A stretch of 10,609 bases of DNA. Origin: Phycisphaerae bacterium (lineage in GTDB: Bacteria; Planctomycetota; Phycisphaerae; UBA1845). A program made the position numbers and the translations under genes. The notes under the pieces were generated by a model, which saw only the letters and a list, made by a program, of their open reading frames with translations, did not search any database and was not told the DNA's origin. The DNA lies in the NCBI GenBank assembly GCA_029260155.1, contig JAJDDU010000002.1, forward strand, positions 1 through 10,609. The letters are read 5' to 3'. Below are positions 1 through 6,558 of the stretch, piece after piece. Position 1 is the stretch's first letter, and each line of letters opens with the position of its first letter.

Positions 1-258
1 TCGAACATGGCGCGGGCGACGCCGTTGCTGGGTCACGAGGGTCCGCTGGCGAGTTTGATCGCGATTGGCGATGTGCCGCTGGTTCATGCGGGCGACGATG
101 CGCGGTTTGGGCTTCTTGCGGGGACGTTCGTGGGTCCTAACGCTCTGCTGCGATTCTATGTGTTGCACTGCGTTTTTCTGCCGGTTGTGGTGACGGTGCT
201 GATTGCCGTTCACTTCTGGCGCATTCGCAAGGACGGCGGAGTGAGCGGGCCACTGTAG
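1..258 (+). CDS. Cytochrome b N-terminal half (b6-type), 3' end only
   Basis: This is the last part of the quinol-oxidising, diheme membrane subunit of a bc-type complex; the reading frame is open at the window edge, so the 5' part is missing. The visible 85 codons contain the conserved loop ATPLLGHEGP, followed by a last membrane helix of the form RFYVLHCVFLP...AVHFWRIRKDGG and the ending SGPL. The two histidines of that helix, the expected axial ligands of the two b hemes, are 15 residues apart. Family knowledge: cytochrome b6 has 15 and mitochondrial cytochrome b has 14, so this is b6-like spacing. The protein stops after the fourth helix, and the next gene supplies the C-terminal half, which is the split arrangement of b6/subunit IV. 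A Rieske gene would be expected upstream. The family call is very secure; the exact complex type is inferred. Confidence 0.93.
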   Translation, partial: SNMARATPLLGHEGPLASLIAIGDVPLVHAGDDARFGLLAGTFVGPNALLRFYVLHCVFLPVVVTVLIAVHFWRIRKDGGVSGPL

Positions 259-284
259 GCGCTGGGAGTGGCGTGCGTGTTCCG

Positions 285-302
285 CGCGGGATGAATCCCG
301 CG
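285..302 (+). other. GC-rich hairpin between the two cytochrome b genes
   Basis: A perfect 7-base inverted repeat, CGCGGGA and TCCCGCG, is separated by TGAA. It lies in the 74-base gap between the cytochrome b halves, 30 bases before the chosen start of the second gene. There is no T-run after it, so it does not look like an intrinsic terminator. It could stabilise or mark a processing point in the polycistronic mRNA, or be a small dispersed palindrome. Its role is not established by the sequence. Confidence 0.45.
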
Positions 303-332
303 GCTCGCGGAGAAAACCCTGATGAGGAATTC

Positions 333-1478
333 ATGACAGAGATATTGTCCGCGAGTATGAGCCTGCTTGCCGCCGGCGATTCCAACGCGATCAAAGACGC
401 GATCAACGCGGTGTGCGCGCCGCACTGGTTCTTTTCGCTGTCGTGTGCGGGCACGGCTGTGTTCATGATCGGGTATCGCAAGCTCACCAAGCCGGGGTTT
501 GCGTTGGCTGCGCTCTTTGCGTTCACCGCGTTCTACGCGCTGAGCGCGACTGACTCCGACTTTCGATCGATCATCTCCAAGCCGGACAACGTGCCGATTA
601 CGATGATGATCTACTCGGTCGGGTTCTTCCTGTGGCTGTCGTTTCGTCAGGCGGCGATCAACGACGAGAACATCGAGGCCGGCCGACCGCTCACAGAGGC
701 GGGCGCGGACAACAAGGTGTTGGTGTGGCCTGACTTGGTCTACATCGAGTTGATCGCGCTGGTTCTGTGTATGGTGTTCTTGACGGTTTGGTCGGTTGTG
801 CTTCGTGCGCCGTTGGAGCAGCCCGCCAACCCCAGCGTGATCCCGAACCCGTCGAAGGCCCCGTGGTATTTTCTCGGTTTGCAGGAGATGCTGGTCTACT
901 TCGACCCTTGGATTGCCGGCGTGTTGCTTCCGGGCCTGATCGTCGTCGGGTTGATTGCGATTCCGTACATCGACAAGAATCCGCGCGGCAACGGTTACTA
1001 TACGCTCAAGGAGCGGCCATTTGCGATTCCGATGTTCACGTTTGGGTTTGTTATTCTGTGGGTCGTGCTGATTGTATTCGGCACGTTTCTGCGCGGGCCT
1101 AACTGGAACTTCTTTGGCCCGTACGAGTTTTGGGATCCGCACCGGCCTGCTGCCTTGCTGAACATCAATCTTGCGGAGATTTTCTGGGTGCAGTGGCTGG
1201 GGCAGGGGATCCCCACTGAGGGCTGGGGCCCGCTGCCCGCATTCGTGGTGCGTGAGTCGCCAGGGATCGTCTTGCTGTCATTCTACTTCTTCATCATGCC
1301 CGGGGTCTTGCGTTATACGGTGTTCCGAAAACTGGGCGTGCAGATGGGCTTCGTGCGTTATCTGATTCTGAGTCAGTTGTTTCTCTGGATGATGTTCGTT
1401 CCGATTAAGATGGCGCTTCGCTGGACGTTGAACTTCAAGTACTTCGTGGGCATCACGGAGCTGTTTTTGAACTTCTGA
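333..1478 (+). CDS. Cytochrome b C-terminal half, enlarged subunit IV-like protein
   Basis: This is the second half of the split cytochrome b, forming much of the quinol oxidation (Qo) pocket in the membrane. The ATG at 333 is chosen because GAGGAA sits 3 bases upstream of TCATG; an in-frame GTG at 273 has no such site and would run through a hairpin. The 381-residue product is more than twice the length of plant subunit IV (about 160). Residues 128-255 match the family core: VLVWPDLVYIE, NPSKAPWYFLGLQEML (APWY at 176-179 in place of the usual PEWY), a DPWIAGVLLPG helix, and PYIDKNP. Extra hydrophobic segments lie at about 31-48, 55-72 and 89-105 before the core, and 309-325 and 343-365 after it. 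The end, with MALRWTLNFKYF, is of a style I associate with planctomycete and related homologues. It sits between the N-terminal half and the octaheme cytochrome, so all three should form one complex. Family confidence is high; the function of the extra helices is unknown. Confidence 0.93.
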   Translation: MTEILSASMSLLAAGDSNAIKDAINAVCAPHWFFSLSCAGTAVFMIGYRKLTKPGFALAALFAFTAFYALSATDSDFRSIISKPDNVPITMMIYSVGFFLWLSFRQAAINDENIEAGRPLTEAGADNKVLVWPDLVYIELIALVLCMVFLTVWSVVLRAPLEQPANPSVIPNPSKAPWYFLGLQEMLVYFDPWIAGVLLPGLIVVGLIAIPYIDKNPRGNGYYTLKERPFAIPMFTFGFVILWVVLIVFGTFLRGPNWNFFGPYEFWDPHRPAALLNINLAEIFWVQWLGQGIPTEGWGPLPAFVVRESPGIVLLSFYFFIMPGVLRYTVFRKLGVQMGFVRYLILSQLFLWMMFVPIKMALRWTLNFKYFVGITELFLNF

Positions 1479-1489
1479 TGTGTGAGGGA

Positions 1490-1547
1490 GTTGTCAGTTT
1501 TCAGTTTTTGGTGCGGGGGCCAACTGACACCTAACAACTACCAACTA
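1490..1547 (+). repeat. Inverted pair of degenerate heptamer arrays
   Basis: Most of the 80-base gap before the octaheme gene is occupied by 7-base units. The left arm reads TTGTCAG, TTTTCAG, TTTTTGG (1491-1511). After a G-rich spacer, the right arm reads CCAACTG, ACACCTA, ACAACTA, CCAACTA (1520-1547), which on the other strand is again CAGTTGG/TAGTTGT-like. The arms share a perfect 8-base inverted match, TGTCAGTT (1492-1499) with AACTGACA (1522-1529). This composition is unlike the surrounding coding DNA and resembles the heptamer-type dispersed intergenic repeats found in many bacterial genomes. It ends 11 bases before the next start codon, where a ribosome site would normally be. Confidence 0.6.
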
Positions 1548-1558
1548 ATGGACTGCTG

Positions 1559-4500
1559 ATGCCTATATCAACTGACAATCTGTACAATATCAGTCGTTTG
1601 AATCGCTGGTTTGCCATCAGCGGTCTGGCGATGCTGGCGAGTCTGGTCTGGATGATCTGGAAGGACTACGACCGTCCTTGGCGTGGCATTCAGGACGACT
1701 ACATGGTGGCACAGGCTGCACTTGCGCACCTGGATTATCTCGAAACGCAAACAGATGCGTATCAGTGGCGGGTAGACGCGGAGCAAGTGCGGGTGGACGA
1801 AGCCCGTGCGGCGGCGGCTGACCGTGCTGACGAGCGATCCGAGTTCGCGGCGTCCTTGAAACAAGCCAATGCGGAACACGACGGCATCAAGATCACGTTC
1901 GGCAACGCCGAAGCGATCGTGCAGGTCACGCGGAGTTCGTACGAAGTCACACTGAGCGAGTATGGCGCGGATGCCCCGGAGACTGGGGTCGTCAAGGATG
2001 AGCTCGATCGTCAGGAGAAGGAGGTCGTGGACCTCCGCCGCACGATGGAGCAAATCGAGGATCGCCAGCGTGCGTTCACGCGTGAGCTGAAGGACATCGA
2101 CGCTTCCGTTGTCAAAGCGGAGAAGCGCCTGGGGCAGCTGGTCAAAGTTTCGACCGACGCGGGGAGGAAGGAACGGCAGTATTCCGATGTTCTGATCAAG
2201 GGCATTATCAACGCACCGTTGCTCGATTTCACGGCGCCGAGGGGTACGCCGTCGCGGCAGGAGGTTCGCCAGGTACTTTTGCCCGGCGTGCATCAAGAGC
2301 TCAACTATCTTCGCACGTACACCACGGACCGATGCACCACATGCCACGTCGCCATCGACGACCGCGCTTTCTCTCGCGACGTTCTGGCCCGCAGGTTCGA
2401 GCGGGCGCTGCCTGCGATGAACGAGTGCATACAGCGAACCGGTCTGCCGCAGCCCACCTCCGACGAAGTGGCTGAGCTGTTGCAATTGAGTGAAGACGAG
2501 TCGCGGGCATTGGTTCAGCTGCAGGAATCCGCGCCGGAGTTCGCGCCGTTGGGTTGCCCACCACCGGAGCTGTCGGGCGACGAAGTTCCCGATCTTAAGG
2601 CCGGCGCCGTGACAGCGTTTTGGGATTATCTCAGTGACGATCAGCAGGATCGTTACTTCGATCGCATGCTCGCGTTGGTCAATACGTACCTCGACCTGAG
2701 CGGGCGCAAGCAAGTTAGGCTTGGTCAGCCGCTGCTCGCCCACCCCAACCTGGATCTGTTTGTACACGTCGACTCAGCCCACCCTCGGGTCAAACTGGGT
2801 TGCACGGTTTGTCACGAGGGCAATCCCCAGGAGACGGACTTCGTACAGGCGGCGCACACGCCTGTCGATCACCATCAGGAGCAGGAGTGGAAAGAGAAGT
2901 ACTACGTCACCGCAGCCCTCGTGCCCAACATCACGTTCGAGACGGTCGAGCACTACTGGGACCGCTCGATGCATCTGCCGCAGTACTCGGAGGCAGGCTG
3001 CGCCAAGTGTCACAGTCGAATCGCCGACATTCTCGAATTCCAGGGCGAGTCGCAGGCTCAGAAGCTTAACCTCGGCCGCGATTTGTTCACGCGCGTCGGG
3101 TGCATCAACTGTCACAATGTCGAAGATCTCGGTGCGCAACCTAGGGTCGGCCCTGACCTGACTCGCATCGCGTCAAAGATTCCGAAGGACTTCGCCGAGC
3201 CCTGGATTTACCACCCGAAGCGTTTCAGGCCGTCGACGTGGATGCCGCACCTCTTCCTGCAGGAGAACAACGGGGCGGGCAGTGACAACGAATTCGATCC
3301 CAATCCCGTTCTGCGCACGGAATCAGAAGTGGCTGCGATCGCCTTTTACTTGTTCGCGCTTTCGGACGCATGGGAGCCGCAGGCGATCCCTGATGGGTTG
3401 AGCGGCGACGCCGGACGTGGCCAAGAACTCTTCAAGGAAGTCGGTTGCCTCGCCTGCCACGCCAACGTCAAGGAGTTTGGCCAAGACATGATCGTGTCGG
3501 ACATGGTGATGTCGGGTCGATCGGAGCGTGTGTCCGACGCCCTTTTCGACGAGATGCGCTACACCGATCGCGTCAACTATCTGATGGAACACCTTCCGTC
3601 CGACCGAGACACTGTCTTCGCCCCGGAGTCCATTGGCGATCAACCGATGTTCACGCGGTTTGCGCCGGAGTTGTCGGCGATCGGTTCGAAAGTATCACGT
3701 GCTTGGTTGTTCGGTTGGTTGAAGGATCCGAAGTCCTACCTCCCCGAGACCAGAATGCCGTCGATGCGGCTGACGGATCAGGAAGCGGTCGATATTGTCG
3801 AGTACCTGCTGACTTTGCGATCGAACGAGACGTTTGAATCCGGCCAATTCCCGGACGACGATGCACACCGTGAGATGACCGACGGACTGGTGTTCCAAAT
3901 CATCAGCGGGCAGAGCTCGGCCGCGCGTACGCGTATGGTCATGGCGGATGAGGGCGGTGAGTTGACCGCCACGCTGGTCAACACGCTGAAGGCGTATTGG
4001 GACGAGGATACGGCACGCTCGAAACTGAGCGGTATGAACGCCGCCGAAAAGCGCAAGTTGTTCTTGGGCAACAAGATGATCGCTCACTACGGGTGCTACG
4101 CCTGTCATACGATCGGCGGGTTCGAGACTTCGCCTCCGCCGGGGACCGACCTGTCCACTTGGGCGGAGAAACCGCTTTCGCAGTTGGACTTCGCGTTTTT
4201 CGACGTCGCTCACGACCATCTTCGAGAGGCCAAGCCGGAGGTCTTCGGTCACGTGTATCGGCCTGAAGACGCGGATTTGATCTACTGGTCCCGCGGCGAG
4301 AACCCCGAGGAGCGTGTCACTCACACGCACGGCGGATTCGCTTGGCACAAAATGATGAACCCGCGTTTCTGGGATCGTGAGAAGATCAAACGTCCGTACG
4401 ACAAGCTCAAGATGCCCAACTTCTACTTCACCGAGCAGCAAGCCGACGCGCTGGTGACCTATCTTCTGTCCCGTCGGGAGGCCCGCGTTGATCCCGAGCT

Positions 4501-5617
4501 GACGGTGAAATATGACTCGACGCTCAAGGGGGCGATCGCCGAAGGGCGGAATCTCACGCGTTCTCTCAACTGCGTTGGGTGTCACAAGATCGAGGGCAAT
4601 GTGGCCACGGTCCATCAGTACTTCGAGCAGACGGTCGGAGGTGAGACTTCCTTTGACGAGGTGAACGCTCCGCCTTGGCTTCGCGGTGAGGGCGCGAAGG
4701 CCAGATACCCTTGGCTGTACACGTTCTTCAATCAGGTGGAAACACTGCGTCCGTGGCTGAAGATTCGCATGCCCAGTTTTGGTCTGACTGAGGAGGAAAC
4801 GACAACGCTGGTCAAGTACTTTGCGGGGATCAGCGGGCAGGAGTCGGCGACGCTTCGCGTTCACCTAGCGAGCATCGAGAAATACTTGAAGGGTGTTCAC
4901 GAGAAGATTGCGGTCGACGGTCCGGACGCTGCGCCGGACCCCGAGACTTGGTTTGTGTCGGACGCGTTGCGCGACACGGCGGATTATCTCGCATCGTACA
5001 CGGTCAAGAACCGTCAAGTCCTCATTTATGACGTGGACCCTGCTGAAAACACGGTCGACGATTTGAAAACCGGCTACACCGACGTGTTGTCGAACTCCCG
5101 GTTTACGGCTCATTTATTTGACGTGAAGTTTCCGTTCGCCGAGCAGGACAGGCCGTTGGTGGGCGAGGAGCGCTTCAAGCTTGGTGAGGAGTTCTTCTTT
5201 GAACTGAAGTGCCTCGCTTGTCACGTGCTGGGCGATCCGCTGATGGAGGGATCCAACGCGAATCCGAGCGCGCCCAACCTTGCGATGGTCCACAGTCGTT
5301 TGCGTCAGGAGTGGGTGTATCGGTGGCTTCAGGAGCCCGGTTCGATTCAGCCGGGTACTAAGATGCCGCAGTGGTTCGCGGGGGGTGCGAGTGCGTTTTT
5401 GAGCTACGGCGATGCGGACCGCGCTGCGCTCGAGGCCAAGTACGGCCAAACCGGCGAAGAACAGATGCAGTTGCTGATGGACTACATGTACAATGCCGGC
5501 GTCAAGAACGTCACGGCGCTTCAGCCGGGCGGCTTGTCCGCGGCGGGCGATGAAGCCGGCGACGATGACGAAGAAGAGGACGAGGACGAGGAAGAAGAAG
5601 AGGAAGAGGAAGAGTAA
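1559..5617 (+). CDS. Giant membrane-anchored octaheme cytochrome c of a bc-type complex
   Basis: This is probably the electron-accepting cytochrome c subunit of the bc-type complex, acting on the outer face of the cytoplasmic membrane. The 1352 residues contain, in order, a signal-anchor helix (17-34) followed by KDYDRPWR, charged helical segments with coiled-coil character (about 50-108 and 144-196), and eight CxxCH heme sites at C259, C415, C481, C515, C630, C846, C1005 and C1218. The last five each have a downstream Met-Pro giving a likely Met ligand: M562, M733, M952, M1071 and M1269, usually followed by a LT-x-x-E-x-x-x-[LI]-V-x-Y helix. So hemes 4-8 look like five class I cytochrome c modules in tandem, and hemes 1-3 form a different N-terminal unit. 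Non-heme cysteines occur in the heme 1-2 insertion. The last 18 residues (1335-1352) are all Asp or Glu. No clear Shine-Dalgarno precedes the ATG; TGATG overlaps a three-codon frame, so initiation may be coupled. It is not of the hydroxylamine oxidoreductase type, which lacks tandem class I modules. The heme count and anchor are directly visible; the role in the complex is inferred from gene order. Confidence 0.93.
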   Translation: MPISTDNLYNISRLNRWFAISGLAMLASLVWMIWKDYDRPWRGIQDDYMVAQAALAHLDYLETQTDAYQWRVDAEQVRVDEARAAAADRADERSEFAASLKQANAEHDGIKITFGNAEAIVQVTRSSYEVTLSEYGADAPETGVVKDELDRQEKEVVDLRRTMEQIEDRQRAFTRELKDIDASVVKAEKRLGQLVKVSTDAGRKERQYSDVLIKGIINAPLLDFTAPRGTPSRQEVRQVLLPGVHQELNYLRTYTTDRCTTCHVAIDDRAFSRDVLARRFERALPAMNECIQRTGLPQPTSDEVAELLQLSEDESRALVQLQESAPEFAPLGCPPPELSGDEVPDLKAGAVTAFWDYLSDDQQDRYFDRMLALVNTYLDLSGRKQVRLGQPLLAHPNLDLFVHVDSAHPRVKLGCTVCHEGNPQETDFVQAAHTPVDHHQEQEWKEKYYVTAALVPNITFETVEHYWDRSMHLPQYSEAGCAKCHSRIADILEFQGESQAQKLNLGRDLFTRVGCINCHNVEDLGAQPRVGPDLTRIASKIPKDFAEPWIYHPKRFRPSTWMPHLFLQENNGAGSDNEFDPNPVLRTESEVAAIAFYLFALSDAWEPQAIPDGLSGDAGRGQELFKEVGCLACHANVKEFGQDMIVSDMVMSGRSERVSDALFDEMRYTDRVNYLMEHLPSDRDTVFAPESIGDQPMFTRFAPELSAIGSKVSRAWLFGWLKDPKSYLPETRMPSMRLTDQEAVDIVEYLLTLRSNETFESGQFPDDDAHREMTDGLVFQIISGQSSAARTRMVMADEGGELTATLVNTLKAYWDEDTARSKLSGMNAAEKRKLFLGNKMIAHYGCYACHTIGGFETSPPPGTDLSTWAEKPLSQLDFAFFDVAHDHLREAKPEVFGHVYRPEDADLIYWSRGENPEERVTHTHGGFAWHKMMNPRFWDREKIKRPYDKLKMPNFYFTEQQADALVTYLLSRREARVDPELTVKYDSTLKGAIAEGRNLTRSLNCVGCHKIEGNVATVHQYFEQTVGGETSFDEVNAPPWLRGEGAKARYPWLYTFFNQVETLRPWLKIRMPSFGLTEEETTTLVKYFAGISGQESATLRVHLASIEKYLKGVHEKIAVDGPDAAPDPETWFVSDALRDTADYLASYTVKNRQVLIYDVDPAENTVDDLKTGYTDVLSNSRFTAHLFDVKFPFAEQDRPLVGEERFKLGEEFFFELKCLACHVLGDPLMEGSNANPSAPNLAMVHSRLRQEWVYRWLQEPGSIQPGTKMPQWFAGGASAFLSYGDADRAALEAKYGQTGEEQMQLLMDYMYNAGVKNVTALQPGGLSAAGDEAGDDDEEEDEDEEEEEEEEE
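5561..5614 (+). repeat. GAR/GAY trinucleotide run encoding an all-acidic C-terminal tail
   Basis: The last 18 codons of the octaheme cytochrome gene are all GAA, GAG, GAC or GAT. The run begins with a mixed Asp/Glu stretch and ends in nine consecutive glutamates. The final part, alternating GAA and GAG, is close to a tandem trinucleotide repeat and may vary in length by replication slippage. The mixed codon use suggests the acidic charge is selected rather than a recent pure expansion. It is in frame with the gene and followed directly by TAA. Confidence 0.8.
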
Positions 5618-5686
5618 CGTCATGGCGAGCGAGGCGGAGCATTTTGCCACCGGTCGGCGAGATTCCTCGCTGCGCTCGGAATGACG
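5618..5686. repeat. Dispersed-type imperfect palindromic repeat
   Basis: Directly after the TAA of the octaheme gene, CGTCATGGCGAGCGAGGCGG (5618-5637) faces its approximate inverse, which ends GCGCTCGGAATGACG (5672-5686). The reverse strand translates in one frame to HSERSEESR and ASLAMT. From general knowledge these peptides are hallmarks of spurious translation of a widespread intergenic palindrome family in bacterial genomes. The element could fold into a long imperfect hairpin and protect or attenuate the mRNA between the large cytochrome gene and the cupredoxin. There is no T-run after it to suggest a classical intrinsic terminator. Confidence 0.7.
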
Positions 5687-5734
5687 AGGGGGGCTCGGGT
5701 TGACGAGGATTAATACTACGCGTTTGGGGCAGTA

Positions 5735-5788
5735 TGCCTTGAGCGCTGGCCGCACGCGCCGGGGAATCGGCGATTGGGTGTCAAGGCA
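5735..5788 (+). promoter_or_regulatory. Nested inverted repeat before the cupredoxin ribosome site
   Basis: TGCCTTGA (5735-5742) and TCAAGGCA (5781-5788) form a perfect 8-base inverted repeat enclosing 38 bases. Inside it, CGCCG (5757-5761) and CGGCG (5768-5772) form a second hairpin around GGGAAT. The outer arm ends two bases before the GGAG ribosome site of the next gene. It could be a leader RNA structure controlling translation or a spaced operator. No known riboswitch or regulator consensus was recognised. Confidence 0.4.
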
Positions 5789-5802
5789 ATGGAGATTTTC
5801 TG

Positions 5803-6531
5803 ATGAAGTGTAACGTAAAGACAACGGCGACGGTGATGTTCGCCGTGCTGATGGTCGCCAGCATGGTGATGGCGGAAGGTGCGTCGGTCAATGTGACGGT
5901 CAAGTGGGACGGCAAGCCCTACAAGCCCAAAACCATGAAGAACATGAACAAGGAGTGTACCGGGTTTCACGACGGCAAGCCGCCCCGCAAAGCGGCCATC
6001 AAGACCAACGACAACGGCACGCTGAACAACGTCTTTGTCTACGTGAAGAACGCGCCCAAGGGCGACTATTCGATGCCCGCGGAAGCCGCGGAGCTCGATC
6101 AAAAGGGCTGCGTCTACCATCCGCGCGTGCAGGGTGTTCGCGTCGGGCAGGAATTGAAAATCCGCAACAGCGATCCGACGGCGCACAACGTGCACTTCAG
6201 GCCCAAGAAGAACAAAGAATTCAACAAGAGTCAGCCCAAGAAAGACTTGATCAATACGTTGGTGTTCAAGCGGGCTGAAATCATGGTGCCGGTTAAGTGT
6301 GACGTTCATCCCTGGATGGTGGCCTACGTGGGTGTAATGGACAATCCGTTTTTCGGCACGACCCGCGATGAGGGCACGGTGAAAATCGAAGGCTTGCCCG
6401 GCGGCACTTACACGCTTGTTGCGTGGCATGAGAAGTATGGCGAGAAGACGACGGAGGTTACGGTCGCGACAGATGAATCCAAGGATGCGGACTTCACGTA
6501 CTCGCGAGCGGATAAGAAAAAGAAGAAGTAG
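5803..6531 (+). CDS. Exported type 1 copper protein (cupredoxin) with a C-terminal beta domain and lysine tail
   Basis: This is probably an electron carrier or copper protein outside the cytoplasmic membrane. GGAG lies 8 bases before the ATG. Residues 1-24 are a Sec-type signal peptide with a V-M-A cleavage site. A cupredoxin fold follows, with the likely type 1 copper set H128 (in DPTAHNVHF), C166, H169 and M172; the cluster CDVHPWM has the C-x2-H-P-x-M spacing of amicyanin. C52 and C103 may form a disulfide, and C103-x2-H106 is another conserved-looking pair. Residues 190-222 (GTVKIEGLPGGTYTLVAWHE) look like a carboxypeptidase-regulatory-like beta domain, which often gives such proteins a generic annotation. 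The mature part holds about 30 lysines and ends in five. It lies 185 bases after the octaheme cytochrome, behind a repeat, and 27 bases before ctaA. The cupredoxin call is strong; its redox partner is inferred. A structural or copper-storage role is the alternative. Confidence 0.85.
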   Translation: MKCNVKTTATVMFAVLMVASMVMAEGASVNVTVKWDGKPYKPKTMKNMNKECTGFHDGKPPRKAAIKTNDNGTLNNVFVYVKNAPKGDYSMPAEAAELDQKGCVYHPRVQGVRVGQELKIRNSDPTAHNVHFRPKKNKEFNKSQPKKDLINTLVFKRAEIMVPVKCDVHPWMVAYVGVMDNPFFGTTRDEGTVKIEGLPGGTYTLVAWHEKYGEKTTEVTVATDESKDADFTYSRADKKKKK

Positions 6532-6558
6532 GCACGCGCTCCTTCGTCCGGTGAATCC

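Noticed and set aside
273..332. GTG at 273 as the start of the C-terminal cytochrome b gene.
   Set aside because: It adds 20 residues translated from a hairpin region, while the ATG at 333 has a good GAGGAA ribosome site.
1568..2767. Long open frame on the - strand opposite the octaheme gene, and similar ones at 3695-4864 and 210-1142.
   Set aside because: They lie wholly or almost wholly opposite well-supported genes, have Arg/His-rich translations with no family motifs, and are typical of GC-rich shadow frames.
1559..5617. Octaheme cytochrome as a hydroxylamine oxidoreductase or nitrite reductase homologue.
   Set aside because: The eight CxxCH sites are spread over 960 residues with Met-Pro ligand motifs after the last five, and there is a membrane anchor. 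HAO and related octaheme enzymes have closely packed bis-His hemes and no tandem class I modules.
5700..5728. TTGACG followed by TAATAC as a promoter for the cupredoxin gene.
   Set aside because: The spacing between the two boxes is about 5 bases, and nothing matching a -10 box lies 16-18 bases after TTGACG.
5114..5824. A 236-codon - strand frame containing HSERSEESR and a hydrophobic LLFLFLF stretch.
   Set aside because: The peptide comes from the palindromic repeat, and the hydrophobic stretch is the complement of the poly-acidic codons. It is not a gene.
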